Origin: Streptomyces torulosus | GTDB taxonomy: Bacteria; Actinomycetota; Actinomycetes; Streptomycetales; Streptomycetaceae | Reading direction: 5' to 3' | Assembly (NCBI RefSeq): GCF_001419765.1 | Contig: NZ_LIRK01000010.1 | Coordinates: forward strand, 1-48,212 | Length of the DNA: 48,212 bases | Shown here: one piece after another, positions 9,548 to 20,163 of the stretch | Layout of the letters: every line of letters begins with the position of its first letter | Position numbering within the stretch: the first letter of the stretch is position 1 | Position numbers and translations under genes: made by a program | Notes under the pieces: generated by a model | Databases searched by the model: none | Told to the model about the DNA's origin: nothing | The model's input: the letters and a program-made list of their open reading frames with translations, nothing else

Positions 9548-12505
9548 ATGAGACGAAGAGCGAGATCGATCCTCGCTGCCGGCGTGCTCCTGCTGGGCGG
9601 CGGCGCGGGACTCGCGCCGTTCGCCCAGGCGGCCGAGAACGACGGTTCCGGCGATGCGGAAGAGGTCAAGGTCTTCCGCGCCGAGGTCACGAAGAAGCAG
9701 ATACCCCTGCTTCTGGCGGCCGGGCAGGACGGTCACGAACTCAGCGAGCAGGCACCGCAGAAGGGCACCGCGTCGGTCGAGGTCTACCTCACCGACAAGC
9801 AGGCGAAGGCCCTGGAGGAGCAGGGCGTCGACCTCAAGGAGCACAGGCTCACCCGTAAGGCGGAGGCCCGGGTGGACGCCGCGGGCGACGGGGTCTACCG
9901 CCCCTACAGCGGCGCCGGCAACATCAAGGAGGAGATCCTCCGGACCGGTCAGGAGAACCCTTCCCTGACCAAGGTGGTCTCCATCGGCAAGTCCCTCCAG
10001 GGACAGGACATCCTCGCGCTCAAGCTGACCAAGAACGCGAAGAAGACCAAGGACGGCGCCAAGCCCTCCGTCCTGTACATGTCCAACCAGCACGCCCGTG
10101 AGTGGATCACCCCGGAGATGACCCGGCGGCTGATGCACCACTACCTGGACAACTACAAGACGGACAAGCGGATCAAGAAGATCGTTGACACCACCGAGCT
10201 GTGGTTCCTGATCTCCGCCAACCCGGACGGCTACGACTTCACCCACAAGGCCGACGGCAACCGCCAGTGGCGCAAGAACCTGCGCGACATCAACGGCGAC
10301 CACGCCATCACCGTCGGCGACGGCGTCGACCTCAACCGCAACTTCGCCTACAAGTGGGGCTACGACAACGAGGGTTCGTCCCCGTTCCCCACCAGCGAGA
10401 CCTACCGCGGCGCGAGCCCGGGCTCCGAGCCCGAGACCAAGGCCCTGGACGCCTTCGAGAAGCGCATCGGCTTCGAGTACGGCATCAACTACCACTCCGC
10501 CGCCGAACTGATCCTCTACGGCGTCGGCTGGCAGGTGGCCACCCCCACCCCGGACGACGTGCTCTACAAGGCGCTGGCCGGCACCCCGGAGAACCCCGCG
10601 GTCCCCGGCTACCACCCCCAGCTCTCCTCGGAGCTGTACACCACCAACGGTGAGGCGGACGGCCACGCGGCCAACGTCAACGGCACGGCGATGTTCACCC
10701 CCGAGATGTCGACGTGCCAGACCGCGTCGAACATCGACCCGGCCGACGCCTGGAAGCCGGAGGACTGCGCCTCCGTCTTCACGTTCCCGGACGACGAGAA
10801 GCTGATCAAGCAGGAGTTCGAGAAGAACATCCCGTTCGCGCTCTCCGTCGCCGAGTCCGCGGCGAAGCCCGACCGGCCGAAGTCCTCCGTCGGCCTCGAC
10901 GCCCCCGACTTCACCCCGGCGTCCTTCACCACGTCGTACTCGCGCGGCGCCGACCAGCAGATTTCCGTCGTCGTCCGCAAGTCCGTGCGCGACAAGGAGC
11001 TGAAGTACCGGATCAACGGCCGCGGCCGGACCTACGACCAGACGCTCAGGCCCTGGAAGGGCGGAGAGACGTTCGGCGGTGAGGACAACCTCTGGTTCGA
11101 CGAGTACCGGGCGAAGGTCCAGGACGGCGAACCCGGCGACAAGGTCGAGGTCTGGTTCACCGGCGAGACCAAGAGCGGCAAGCCCACCCGCAGCGAGCGC
11201 TTCACCTACACGATCGCCGAGCGGCCGAAGGTCGACACCCTCGTCGTCGCCGAGGAGGGCGCGACCGCGACCCAGACCCAGACCTATGTCGACGCGCTGA
11301 AGGCCAACGGCAAGAAGGCGCTCGTCTGGGACGTCGCTACCCAGGGTGCTCCCGACGCGCTGGGCGTACTGAAGCACTTCAAGCAGGTCGTCCACTACAC
11401 GGGCGCCGTGCGCCCCGGTGTCGCCACCCAGCTCGCCCTGCGCGCCTACCTCAATGAGGGCGGCAAGCTGATCGAGGCGGGCGAGAGCGCCGGCGGCTCC
11501 GTCGACCTCGGCGGCGGCACCCTGTCCAACGACTTCAGCCAGTACTACCTGGGCGCCTACAGCCGTACGTCCCTGCCCGACGCCAAGTCCTTCGCGGGCA
11601 GCGGCAAGCTGGCGGGCTTCACGGGAACGCTCGGCGACGCGCCCGGCAACCCGCTCAACACGGCCGGGTCGTTCGGCCTCACCTCCGACGCCCTGCCCGC
11701 GGACGCCTTCCCGCAGTTCGCGAGCGCCGGGGCGGGCCAGTACCCCGGCACCGTCAACCCCTACGGCCCGTACGAGGGCGCGTCGATGGCGGCGGTCACG
11801 CACTCCGACTACGCCTGGAACCGGCTCACCCGCACCATCGACCTCACCTCGGTGACCGCGGCCGACCGGCCCACGCTGCGCACCCGGGTCCTGTGGAACA
11901 CCGAGGAGGGCTACGACCACGCGGTCCTGGAGGCGCACACCGCCGGGGCGGACGACTGGACGACGCTGCCCGAGGCGGGCGGCGCCACCTCCACCGCCGT
12001 GCCCGCCGAGTGCGAGGCCGGGTACTTCATCCAGGCCCACCCGGCGCTGAAGCGGTACCTGACCCTGGGCTCCGGCGGTTGCACGCCGACCGGCACCAGC
12101 GGTGCCTGGAACAGCTTCACCGGTGCCTCCGACGGCTGGAAGCAGGTCGAGTTCGATCTGTCCGCCTACGCCGGCAAGTCGGTCGAGGTGTCCTTCAGCT
12201 ACATCACCGACCCCGGTTCCGGCGGTCGTGGCGTGCTGCTCGACAACACCACGGTGGTCACCGGCGGCACCGCCGGCGCGACCGAGGGCTTCGAGACGTC
12301 GCTCGGCGCGTGGAAGACCCCCGGCCCGCCCGCGGGCAGCCCGGCGGTCGTCCGGGACTGGGGCCTGTCCGGCGAACTGTTCAAGACGTTCGGCGCGGTC
12401 ACCACGAGCGACACCGTGCTGCTGGGCTTCGGCCTGGAGCAGGTGCCCGCGGCGGCCGACCGCACGGCCCTGCTCGGCAAGGCGCTGGCGGCGCTGAGGA
12501 AGTGA
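9548..12505 (+). CDS. Secreted M14 zinc carboxypeptidase with C-terminal accessory domain
   Basis: An extracellular metallocarboxypeptidase of 985 aa. The signal peptide is clear: MRRRAR, a hydrophobic stretch, then cleavage near FAQA/AEN (about residue 29). The M14 catalytic domain shows zinc ligands His182 and Glu185 in HAREW and His316 in NYHSA, the substrate-binding DLNRNF motif and the catalytic Glu386 in FTPEMS. The C-terminal part, from about residue 560, is a long extracytoplasmic region with a glutamine-amidotransferase-like and jelly-roll/immune-inhibitor-A-like appearance (VEFDLSAYAGKSVEVSF). The ATG at 9548 follows AAGGGGGG; an in-frame ATG at 9497 would bury the signal peptide, so it was rejected. 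Substrate is unknown. Confidence 0.93.
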   Translation: MRRRARSILAAGVLLLGGGAGLAPFAQAAENDGSGDAEEVKVFRAEVTKKQIPLLLAAGQDGHELSEQAPQKGTASVEVYLTDKQAKALEEQGVDLKEHRLTRKAEARVDAAGDGVYRPYSGAGNIKEEILRTGQENPSLTKVVSIGKSLQGQDILALKLTKNAKKTKDGAKPSVLYMSNQHAREWITPEMTRRLMHHYLDNYKTDKRIKKIVDTTELWFLISANPDGYDFTHKADGNRQWRKNLRDINGDHAITVGDGVDLNRNFAYKWGYDNEGSSPFPTSETYRGASPGSEPETKALDAFEKRIGFEYGINYHSAAELILYGVGWQVATPTPDDVLYKALAGTPENPAVPGYHPQLSSELYTTNGEADGHAANVNGTAMFTPEMSTCQTASNIDPADAWKPEDCASVFTFPDDEKLIKQEFEKNIPFALSVAESAAKPDRPKSSVGLDAPDFTPASFTTSYSRGADQQISVVVRKSVRDKELKYRINGRGRTYDQTLRPWKGGETFGGEDNLWFDEYRAKVQDGEPGDKVEVWFTGETKSGKPTRSERFTYTIAERPKVDTLVVAEEGATATQTQTYVDALKANGKKALVWDVATQGAPDALGVLKHFKQVVHYTGAVRPGVATQLALRAYLNEGGKLIEAGESAGGSVDLGGGTLSNDFSQYYLGAYSRTSLPDAKSFAGSGKLAGFTGTLGDAPGNPLNTAGSFGLTSDALPADAFPQFASAGAGQYPGTVNPYGPYEGASMAAVTHSDYAWNRLTRTIDLTSVTAADRPTLRTRVLWNTEEGYDHAVLEAHTAGADDWTTLPEAGGATSTAVPAECEAGYFIQAHPALKRYLTLGSGGCTPTGTSGAWNSFTGASDGWKQVEFDLSAYAGKSVEVSFSYITDPGSGGRGVLLDNTTVVTGGTAGATEGFETSLGAWKTPGPPAGSPAVVRDWGLSGELFKTFGAVTTSDTVLLGFGLEQVPAAADRTALLGKALAALRK

Positions 12506-12615
12506 GCGCCGACTGCGCCGAAGGGCTGATGGCAGGCCCTGGAGAGGCCACCCCGAACGTCTGAAATCAGATGATCGGGGGGCCGCTCAAAAGGTAATCA
12601 GCTTGTAAAACCCGG

Positions 12616-12649
12616 GCGGTCCGTACCCCTACTGGCGGGTACGGACCGC
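12616..12649. terminator. Perfect 13-bp hairpin upstream of gap
   Basis: GCGGTCCGTACCC (12616-12628) pairs perfectly with GGGTACGGACCGC (12637-12649) around an 8-nt loop. It has no U-tract, as is common for actinobacterial terminators. It lies 111 nt after the peptidase stop and about 125 nt before gap, so it most likely ends the peptidase transcript. A regulatory role in the gap leader is an alternative. Confidence 0.6.
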
Positions 12650-12663
12650 ACCGGCATGTATAG

Positions 12664-13785
<1,122 letters not shown>

Positions 13786-13814
13786 TCGACGGAAACAGGC
13801 ACTTGATGTGACGG

Positions 13815-13854
13815 CAGGGCTCGGGCGGCGCAGTGACGCGCCGCCCGGGCCCTG
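13815..13854. terminator. 17-bp stem hairpin after gap
   Basis: A 17-nt arm (13815-13831) pairs with 13838-13854 with a single G-U wobble and a 6-nt loop (AGTGAC). There is no U-tract. It sits 30 nt after the gap stop and about 65 nt before pgk. It probably causes partial termination or stabilises the 3' end between gap and the pgk-tpiA unit. Confidence 0.7.
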
Positions 13855-13918
13855 ACTCACGTGCGAAACGGCCCTCTTACGATCACGAGCACCACAAGTC
13901 CTCTCCGGGAGCCCCTCA

Positions 13919-15130
13919 ATGAAGACGATCGACGAACTCCTCGCTGACGGAGTCGCCGGAAAGCGGGTCTTCGTCCGCGCCGACCTGAACGTGCCGCTGT
14001 CCGGCACCACGATCACCGACGACGGCCGTATCCGCGCCGTCCTGCCCACCGTGAAGGCCCTCGCCGAGGCGGGCGCCCGCGTGGTCGTCGCCTCGCACCT
14101 GGGCCGCCCCAAGGGCGCCCCGGACCCCGCCTTCTCGCTCGCCCCGGCCGCCGCCCGCCTCGGTGAACTCCTCGGCGCCGACGTGGCGTTCGCGACGGAC
14201 ACGGTCGGCGAGTCCGCCGAGGCCGCTGTCACGGGCCTCGCCGACGGCCAGGTCGCCGTGCTGGAGAACCTGCGCTTCAACGCCGGCGAGACATCGAAAG
14301 ACGACGCCGAGCGCGCCGCCTTCGCGGACCGGCTCGCCGGCCTCGCCGACGTCTACGTGGGCGACGGCTTCGGCGCGGTGCACCGCAAGCACGCGTCCGT
14401 CTTCGACCTTCCGGCCCGGCTGCCGCACTACGCCGGTCACCTCATCGCCACCGAGGTCGGCGTCCTCAAGAAGCTCACCGAGGACGTCAAGCGCCCCTAT
14501 GTGGTCGCGCTCGGCGGCGCCAAGGTCTCCGACAAGCTCGCCGTCATCGACCAACTGCTCGGCAAGGCCGACCGCATCCTCATCGGCGGCGGCATGGCGT
14601 ACACCTTCCTCAAGGCCAAGGGGTACGAGATCGGCGGCTCCCTCCTCCAGGAGGACCAGCTCCCGGCCGTCGTGGAGTACCTGGAGCGCGCCGAGAAGAC
14701 CGGTGTGGAGCTGGTCCTGCCCGTCGACGCCCTTGTCGCGTCCGCGTTCCCGGACCTGAAGGCCAAGGCCCCGGCCGACCCCACCTCCGTCGCCGCGGAC
14801 GCCATCCCGGCCGACCAGATGGGTCTGGACATCGGTCCGGAGACCCGCAAGCTGTACGCCTCGAAGATCGCCGACGCGGCCACCGTCTTCTGGAACGGGC
14901 CGATGGGCGTCTTCGAGCACCCCGATTTCGCCGAGGGCACCAAGGCGGTCGCCCAGGCTCTCCTCGACTCCGAGGCGTTCACGGTCGTCGGCGGCGGAGA
15001 CTCCGCTGCGGCCGTGCGCATCCTGGGCTTCGACGAGAACGCATTCGGCCACATCTCGACCGGTGGCGGTGCCTCCCTCGAATACCTCGAGGGCAAGACG
15101 CTCCCCGGACTCGCCGCACTGGAGGACTGA
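13919..15130 (+). CDS. pgk: Phosphoglycerate kinase
   Basis: Transfers phosphate from 1,3-bisphosphoglycerate to ADP. The 403-aa product has the N-terminal signature VFVRADLNVPL, substrate-binding SHLGRPKG, the VLENLRFN region and the C-terminal nucleotide site VGGGDSAAAV followed by STGGGASLEYLEG. Length is normal. The ATG follows GGGAGCCCCTCA. The stop is 6 nt before tpiA, whose ribosome-binding site (GGAGGA) lies inside the pgk 3' end, so the two are co-transcribed. Confidence 0.98.
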   Translation: MKTIDELLADGVAGKRVFVRADLNVPLSGTTITDDGRIRAVLPTVKALAEAGARVVVASHLGRPKGAPDPAFSLAPAAARLGELLGADVAFATDTVGESAEAAVTGLADGQVAVLENLRFNAGETSKDDAERAAFADRLAGLADVYVGDGFGAVHRKHASVFDLPARLPHYAGHLIATEVGVLKKLTEDVKRPYVVALGGAKVSDKLAVIDQLLGKADRILIGGGMAYTFLKAKGYEIGGSLLQEDQLPAVVEYLERAEKTGVELVLPVDALVASAFPDLKAKAPADPTSVAADAIPADQMGLDIGPETRKLYASKIADAATVFWNGPMGVFEHPDFAEGTKAVAQALLDSEAFTVVGGGDSAAAVRILGFDENAFGHISTGGGASLEYLEGKTLPGLAALED

Positions 15131-15136
15131 CCCTCG

Positions 15137-15925
15137 ATGACTGCTGTTGAAAACGGCCGCCTGCCCCTGATGGCGGGCAACTGGAAGATGAACCTCAACC
15201 ACCTCGAGGCCATCGCCCACGTCCAGAAGCTCGCCTTCGCCCTGGCCGACAAGGACTACGAGGCCTGCGAGGTCGCGGTCCTGCCCCCCTTCACCGACCT
15301 GCGGTCCGTGCAGACCCTCGTCGACGGCGACAAGCTCAAGATCAAGTACGGTGCCCAGGACCTGTCGGCCCACGACTCCGGCGCCTACACCGGCGAGATC
15401 TCCGGCCCGATGCTCGCCAAGCTCAAGTGCACCTTCGTGGCGGTCGGCCACTCCGAGCGCCGCCAGTACCACGACGAGACCGACGAGATCGTCAACGCCA
15501 AGGTCAAGGCGGCCTTCAAGCACGGCCTCACCCCGATCCTCTGCGTCGGTGAGGAGCTGGAGGTCCGCGAGGCGGGCAACCACGTCTCCCACACCCTCGC
15601 CCAGGTCGAGGGCGGGCTGAAGGACGTCCCCGCCGAGCACGCCGAGACAGTCGTCATCGCCTACGAGCCCGTGTGGGCCATCGGCACCGGCAAGGTCTGC
15701 GGCGCCGAGGACGCCCAGGAGGTCTGCGCGGCCATCCGTGCCAAGCTGGCCGAGCTGTACGGCCAGGAGCTGGCCGACCGGGTCCGCATCCAGTACGGCG
15801 GCTCCGTCAAGGCCGGCAACGTCGCCGAGATCATGGCCCAGGCCGACATCGACGGCGCGCTCGTCGGCGGCGCCTCCCTGGACGCGGACGAGTTCGTCAA
15901 GATCGTGCGCTTCCGTGACCAGTGA
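15137..15925 (+). CDS. tpiA: Triosephosphate isomerase
   Basis: Interconverts dihydroxyacetone phosphate and glyceraldehyde 3-phosphate. The 262-aa protein has Lys17 in GNWKMN, catalytic His105 in VGHSERR and Glu177 in [10 protein letters not shown], plus the phosphate-binding YGGSVK and VGGASL loops. It is coupled to pgk by a 6-nt gap. It controls the pool of dihydroxyacetone phosphate, which is also a predicted precursor of the cluster encoded at 18.8-33 kb; any functional link is inference. Confidence 0.98.
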   Translation: MTAVENGRLPLMAGNWKMNLNHLEAIAHVQKLAFALADKDYEACEVAVLPPFTDLRSVQTLVDGDKLKIKYGAQDLSAHDSGAYTGEISGPMLAKLKCTFVAVGHSERRQYHDETDEIVNAKVKAAFKHGLTPILCVGEELEVREAGNHVSHTLAQVEGGLKDVPAEHAETVVIAYEPVWAIGTGKVCGAEDAQEVCAAIRAKLAELYGQELADRVRIQYGGSVKAGNVAEIMAQADIDGALVGGASLDADEFVKIVRFRDQ

Positions 15926-16021
15926 GTAGGCGGTAGCGGCGTAACGTCGTAGTCTTGCGGGGGCATGGCTCAGCCGCCATGCCCCTGTCGTCCATCCAGA
16001 TCCGAGGAAGTTGGTCCAGCC

Positions 16022-16258
16022 GTGGTTATGGGGTTCTCGATCGCCCTGATCGTCTTCAGCGGGTTGCTGATGCTGCTGGTGCTGATGCACAAGGGCAAGG
16101 GCGGCGGCCTCTCCGACATGTTCGGTGGCGGCATGCAGTCGTCCGTCGGCGGCTCCTCGGTCGCCGAGCGCAACCTCGACCGGATCACCGTGGTGGTCGG
16201 TCTGCTGTGGTTCGCGTGCATTGTCGTACTCGGCATCCTCATGAAGGTCAACAACTGA
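16022..16258 (+). CDS. secG: Preprotein translocase subunit SecG
   Basis: Small accessory subunit of the SecYEG protein-export channel. The 78-aa protein has two membrane helices (FSIALIVFSGLLMLLVLM and ITVVVGLLWFACIVVLGILM) flanking the conserved loop HKGKGGGLSDMFGGG. The GTG at 16022 was chosen because GAGGAAG lies 11 nt upstream and it gives the family-typical MVxGFSIALI start; the frame remains open upstream to 15965 without support. The spacing after tpiA and position before the RbpA-family gene match the conserved Streptomyces order. Confidence 0.95.
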   Translation: MVMGFSIALIVFSGLLMLLVLMHKGKGGGLSDMFGGGMQSSVGGSSVAERNLDRITVVVGLLWFACIVVLGILMKVNN

Positions 16259-16311
16259 CCCTCGGGTCCGCGTAGGACAACGTGTCACGGACGCACCAAT
16301 CCGCACGTAAA

Positions 16312-16356
16312 GCCCCATGCTGGGTACGCGACTTCGAGCGCGGCCTATCATGGGGC
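16312..16356. promoter_or_regulatory. 8-bp inverted repeat after secG
   Basis: GCCCCATG (16312-16319) and CATGGGGC (16349-16356) are perfect inverted copies separated by 29 nt, in the 224-bp gap between secG and the RbpA-family gene. It could be a weak secG terminator or a protein site; nothing further can be said from the sequence. Confidence 0.3.
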
Positions 16357-16428
16357 TCGCGTCTGGGATGGGATGTAACTCCAATCACTGGACGCGCGTT
16401 GGGCCTTACGTAGACTGAGGCGCTCGCA

Positions 16429-16455
16429 GCGAAGCGAAACGCCGACTCGCTTCGC
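16429..16455. promoter_or_regulatory. Leader hairpin before the RbpA-family gene
   Basis: GCGAAGCGA (16429-16437) and TCGCTTCGC (16447-16455) form a perfect 9-bp stem with a 9-nt loop, ending about 15 nt before the AGGGAG ribosome-binding site of the following gene. A TAGACT hexamer at 16411-16416 with CTGGAC 17 nt upstream could be a promoter. Both are inferences from position. Confidence 0.35.
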
Positions 16456-16482
16456 CGCACCATCACGCAGGGAGTTACGACC

Positions 16483-16818
16483 GTGGCAAGTGGCAACGCG
16501 ATCCGAGGAAGCCGGGTCGGGGCGGGGCCGATGGGCGAAGCCGAGCGCGGCGAGTCCGCACCCCGGCTTCGCATCTCCTTCTGGTGCTCCAACGGACACG
16601 AGACCCAGCCGAGCTTCGCAAGCGACGCTCAGGTCCCCGACACCTGGGACTGCCCGCGCTGCGGCTTCCCGGCCGGACAGGACCGGGACAACCCGCCGGA
16701 CCCACCGCGCACCGAGCCCTACAAGACGCACCTCGCCTATGTGCGGGAGCGACGCAGCGACGCGGACGGCGAGGCGATCCTCGCCGAGGCGCTCGCCAAA
16801 CTGCGGGGCGAGATCTAG
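16483..16818 (+). CDS. RbpA-family RNA polymerase-binding protein
   Basis: A small transcription activator that binds RNA polymerase and the principal sigma factor. The 111-aa protein has the basic RGSRVGAG N terminus, a zinc site of the RbpA type (Cys35, His39, Cys57, Cys60) and a C-terminal sigma-interacting segment (PPRTEPYKTHLAYVRERRS followed by an acidic helix). It differs from the main Streptomyces RbpA in sequence and in lacking a C-terminal tail, so it is probably the paralogue sometimes called RbpB. The GTG start follows AGGGAG. A hairpin terminator follows at 16830. Confidence 0.85.
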   Translation: MASGNAIRGSRVGAGPMGEAERGESAPRLRISFWCSNGHETQPSFASDAQVPDTWDCPRCGFPAGQDRDNPPDPPRTEPYKTHLAYVRERRSDADGEAILAEALAKLRGEI

Positions 16819-16829
16819 GAAGTGCGGCC

Positions 16830-16855
16830 GGCCGGGCACCCCAGGGTGTCCGGCC
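16830..16855. terminator. 12-bp hairpin after the RbpA-family gene
   Basis: GGCCGGGCACCC (16830-16841) pairs with GGGTGTCCGGCC (16844-16855), allowing one G-U pair, around a 2-nt turn (so probably one or two pairs open at the tip). It starts 11 nt after the stop codon and has no U-tract. A GC-only terminator is the best reading. Confidence 0.7.
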
Positions 16856-17058
16856 GTAGTCGTTCGCCGGGCACCGCTTTCCCTCCTGTTCGCCTCCTGT
16901 CCCTCGACACGCTGACACCGGTGCGCACGGCCGACGTATCTGTTGTCGAGCCGGACCACGGTGGGACGACCGCTCGTGTCGTCTCGTGCTCCATTAGGTT
17001 GGGACCGGCAGCGGGGCAAGGTACGCAGGACCAGTAGGAAAGAAGGCTGAAGTCCGAG

Positions 17059-18714
17059 ATGAACGCAGAAAGCCGTACCAGGCTCAACCAGACTCCCGAG
17101 TGGACGGCGCTGGCCGAGCACCGGGACCAGCTGGGCGACGTGGAGCTGCGGGAGCTGTTCGCGGCCGACCCCGGGCGCGGCACCGGGTACACGCTGGAGG
17201 TCGGCGATCTGCACGTCGACTTCTCCAAGCACCTGGTCACCGACGAGACACTGCGGCTGCTGCGGGAGCTGGCCGCCGCGACCGATGTGTTCGGACTGCG
17301 GGACGCCATGTTCCGCGGCGAGAAGATCAACACCACCGAGGACCGCGCCGTCCTGCACACCGCGCTGCGCGCCCCGCGTGACGCGGTGATCGAGGTCGAC
17401 GGCGAGAACGTGGTGCCGGCCGTGCACGCCGTCCTCGACAAGATGGCCGGCTTCGCCGAGAGGATCCGCTCCGGCGAGTGGACCGGACACACCGGCAGGC
17501 GCATCAAGAACATCGTCAACGTCGGTATCGGCGGCTCCGACCTGGGCCCGGCCATGGCGTACGAGGTGCTGCGCTCCTACACCGACCGCGACCTGGTCGT
17601 CCGCTTCGTGTCGAACGTCGACGGGGCCGACCTGCACGAGGCCGTACGGGACCTGGACGCGGCGGAGACGCTGTTCGTCATCGCCTCGAAGACGTTCACC
17701 ACGATCGAGACGATCACCAACGCGACCTCCGCCCGCGACTGGCTGCTGACCGAGCTGAAGGCGGGCCCCGAGGCCGTCGCCAAGCACTTCGTCGCGCTCT
17801 CGACGAACGCCGGGAAGGTGTCGGACTTCGGTATCGACACCGCCAACATGTTCGAGTTCTGGGACTGGGTCGGCGGCCGCTACTCGTACGACTCGGCGAT
17901 CGGTCTGTCGCTGATGATCGCGATCGGCCCGGACCGCTTCCGGGAGATGCTCGACGGCTTTCGGATCGTCGACGAGCACTTCCGCACCGCGCCCGACGAG
18001 TCCAATGTGCCGCTCCTGCTGGGCCTGCTCGGCATCTGGTACGGCAACTTCCACGACGCCCAGTCCCACGCGGTCCTGCCGTACAGCCACTACCTGTCCA
18101 AGTTCACGGCGTACCTCCAGCAGCTGGACATGGAGTCCAACGGCAAGTACGTGGGCCGCGACGGCCAGCAGGTCGAGTGGCAGACCGGGCCGGTGGTGTG
18201 GGGCACGCCCGGGACGAACGGGCAGCACGCCTACTACCAGCTGATCCACCAGGGCACGAAGCTGATCCCGGCGGACTTCATCGGCTTCGCCGAGCCGGTC
18301 GCCGATCTCGGTGAGCGGTTCAGGGCCCAGCACGACCTGCTGATGGCGAACTTCTTCGCCCAGACGCAGGCGCTGGCCTTCGGCAAGACACCGGATGAGG
18401 TGCGGGCCGAGGGCGTGGCCGAGGACCTGGTGCCGCACAAGACGTTCAAGGGCAACCACCCCACGACCACGATCCTGGCGAAGGAGCTGACCCCGTCGGT
18501 CCTCGGCCAGCTGATCGCGCTGTACGAGCACAAGGTGTTCGTCCAGGGCGCCGTGTGGAACATCGACTCCTTCGACCAGTGGGGCGTCGAGCTGGGCAAG
18601 GTCCTCGCCAAGCGGGTCGAGCCCGCCCTGACGGAGGGCGCCGAGGTGCCGGGTCTGGACGCGTCGACGCAGGCCCTGGTCGCCAAGTACCGGGAGCTGC
18701 GCGGCCGCCGGTAG
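17059..18714 (+). CDS. pgi: Glucose-6-phosphate isomerase
   Basis: Interconverts glucose 6-phosphate and fructose 6-phosphate. The 551-aa protein carries [12 protein letters not shown], the SKTFTTIET phosphate-binding loop, WVGGRYS and the signature [14 protein letters not shown]. Length is typical for the long bacterial form. The ATG lies within a purine-rich leader (AGGAAAGAAGG about 20 nt upstream), and no better start exists. It converges on the biosynthetic operon; a terminator hairpin at 18721-18760 separates them. Confidence 0.97.
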   Translation: MNAESRTRLNQTPEWTALAEHRDQLGDVELRELFAADPGRGTGYTLEVGDLHVDFSKHLVTDETLRLLRELAAATDVFGLRDAMFRGEKINTTEDRAVLHTALRAPRDAVIEVDGENVVPAVHAVLDKMAGFAERIRSGEWTGHTGRRIKNIVNVGIGGSDLGPAMAYEVLRSYTDRDLVVRFVSNVDGADLHEAVRDLDAAETLFVIASKTFTTIETITNATSARDWLLTELKAGPEAVAKHFVALSTNAGKVSDFGIDTANMFEFWDWVGGRYSYDSAIGLSLMIAIGPDRFREMLDGFRIVDEHFRTAPDESNVPLLLGLLGIWYGNFHDAQSHAVLPYSHYLSKFTAYLQQLDMESNGKYVGRDGQQVEWQTGPVVWGTPGTNGQHAYYQLIHQGTKLIPADFIGFAEPVADLGERFRAQHDLLMANFFAQTQALAFGKTPDEVRAEGVAEDLVPHKTFKGNHPTTTILAKELTPSVLGQLIALYEHKVFVQGAVWNIDSFDQWGVELGKVLAKRVEPALTEGAEVPGLDASTQALVAKYRELRGRR

Positions 18715-18720
18715 TGGATC

Positions 18721-18760
18721 GGGTGGGGAGGGGGGAGGCACTCCAAGCCCCTCCCCACCC
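18721..18760. terminator. Terminator between convergent pgi and the cluster
   Basis: GGGTGGGGAGGGG (18721-18733) pairs perfectly with CCCCTCCCCACCC (18748-18760). It lies 7 nt after the pgi stop. A second GC-rich hairpin (CGGGCCC...GGGCCCG, about 18782-18811) lies before the ketoreductase stop and could serve the opposite strand. Confidence 0.8.
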
Positions 18761-18832
18761 TGCTCTCGGGCCTCGCGGTCTCGGGCCCGCCGGGCTCAGC
18801 GCCCGGGCCCGGCTGCGGTGACGTGACCGGCC

Positions 18833-19549
18833 TCAGTGCCCCAGGCCGGCGCCTCCGTCGACCGGGATCACGGCGCCGCGCACATAGCCGGCGCCGGCCA
18901 GGAACGCCACCGCGTCGGCGACCTCCTCGGGCCGGCCCAGCCGGCCCGCCGGCGTGGTGCGCAGCAGCTCACGGCGCTGCTCCGGGGTGAGGGCGCGGCT
19001 CATGTCGGTCTCGGTCAGGCCGGGCGCGACGACGTTGCAGGTGATGTCGCGGGCGCCCAGCTCCTGGGTGAGGGCGCGGGCGAAGCCGACGAGGCCCGCC
19101 TTGGCCGCCGCGTAGTTGGTCTGGCCGGGGGCGCCGTGCAGGGCGGCCGTGGAGGAGATCAGGACGATACGGCCGTGGCCCGCGCGGAGCATCCCGCGCA
19201 CCGCCCGCCGGGCGACCCGGAAGGCCCCGGTGAGGTTGGTGTCGACGACGGAGGTGAAGTCGTCCTCGGTCATCCGCAGCAGCAGCCGGTCCTGGGTGAA
19301 GCCCGCGTTGGCGACCAGCACGGACACCTCACCGTGGGCCGCCTCGGCCTCCTTGAACGCCTGGTCCACCTGCTCGCCGTCCGTGACGTCGCACCGGACG
19401 GCGAGGACGTTCTCGCCGGCGGGGGGCTCCTCACCCCGGTAGGTGACCGTGACCCGGTCGCCGGCCGTGACGAAACGCCGGGCTATGGCCAGACCGATGC
19501 CCCGGTTCCCTCCGGTGACGAGGACCGAACGGGCCGTCGTCCCTGTCAT
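18833..19549 (-). CDS. FabG-like 3-oxoacyl-ACP reductase (cluster ketoreductase)
   Basis: A 238-aa short-chain dehydrogenase expected to reduce a beta-ketoacyl-ACP intermediate with NADPH. It has the cofactor motif TGGNRGIG (12-19), NAG near 81-83 and the catalytic Ser132/133, Tyr146, Lys150 set (ISS, then YAAAK), and ends VRGAVIPVDGGAGLGH. The ATG follows AGGGAG by about 6 nt; the frame runs further upstream, but that part belongs to the decayed transporter. It is the most distal gene of the operon. Context with a ketosynthase pair and two ACPs indicates polyketide rather than fatty-acid reduction, though a housekeeping FabG role cannot be excluded from sequence alone. Confidence 0.9.
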   Translation of the reverse strand: MTGTTARSVLVTGGNRGIGLAIARRFVTAGDRVTVTYRGEEPPAGENVLAVRCDVTDGEQVDQAFKEAEAAHGEVSVLVANAGFTQDRLLLRMTEDDFTSVVDTNLTGAFRVARRAVRGMLRAGHGRIVLISSTAALHGAPGQTNYAAAKAGLVGFARALTQELGARDITCNVVAPGLTETDMSRALTPEQRRELLRTTPAGRLGRPEEVADAVAFLAGAGYVRGAVIPVDGGAGLGH

Positions 19550-19599
19550 CGTGTGCTCCCTCTGCTCGCTGGTTCCGATGGTGGTGTCCGCTCCCGGTC

Positions 19600-20163
19600 G
19601 GCCGGTGGAACGCGCGCTCGGCCGTGGCCGCCAGCTCGGGCAGACGCAGCGAGCCGGCGGGGGACCGGGCGGCTTCGGCGGACGTGCGGGCCTGTTCCTC
19701 CGCGGCGGGGGAGAGCCGCTGTCCGGCGCCCGGCAGTTCGGTGTCGGCATGCGTGCCCGGTACGCGCCGGAGAGGATCAGGCCGGCGAGGGCCATGCCGA
19801 GGGTGCCGCCGACCTGCCGGGTGACGCTGTTGCCGGCGGGCCCGGCGCCCGCGAGCTGCGGCGGCACCCCTCTCATCATCACGACGGTGACCGGTGTGCC
19901 GACCAGGCCCATGCCGAAGCCCTGGATCCACCAGCGCCGGGATGACCCAGATGGGGGTCCGCCGGTCGAGCAAGGTGTAGGCGACATCGGCGGGGGGGCG
20001 CGCCGAGACCGTCGGCCGGGTCGGCGTGGGTGGTGACGGCGACGTTGAGGATCGAGGTGTCCAGCCGGATCGGCATCTGGGCGCACACCACGACCGGGAG
20101 GACGGGCCAGGACCGGGCGGCGGGCGCCGCAGGGCCTTTCGCCGTCCGGCTCACGGTGGTCAT
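19600..20163 (-). pseudogene. Decayed DHA2-type MFS transporter
   Basis: Remnants of a drug-exporter MFS (EmrB/QacA-like) are spread over different frames. The N terminus is intact in one frame (starting at 20163; PVVVCAQMPIRLDTSILNVAV resembles helix 1). After about 45 residues it shifts directly into late-helix sequence in other frames (LDRRTPIWVI, then GFGMGLVGTPVTVVMMRGVP and TRQVGGTLGMALAGLILSG), and then a further shift (SLRLPELAATAERAF). Around 560 nt replace the usual 1.4-1.5 kb, so there is a large internal deletion plus at least two frameshifts. Its start overlaps the lyase stop (ATGA), showing it was once a translated member of the operon. Confidence 0.75.

Noticed and set aside
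8666..12040. A 1124-residue minus-strand open frame across whiA and the peptidase gene
   Set aside because: It is antisense to two clear genes, has Val/Gly/Leu-rich shadow composition typical of high-GC DNA, and shows no domain motif.
13916..18741. Two long minus-strand open frames opposite pgk-tpiA-secG and the RbpA-family gene-pgi
   Set aside because: They mirror well-supported plus-strand genes and have no recognisable protein features.
18833..20086. A 417-residue reading frame joining transporter sequence to the ketoreductase
   Set aside because: It looks like a fusion, but the ketoreductase has its own ATG and ribosome-binding site at 19549; the upstream part is the remnant of a decayed MFS gene in mixed frames.
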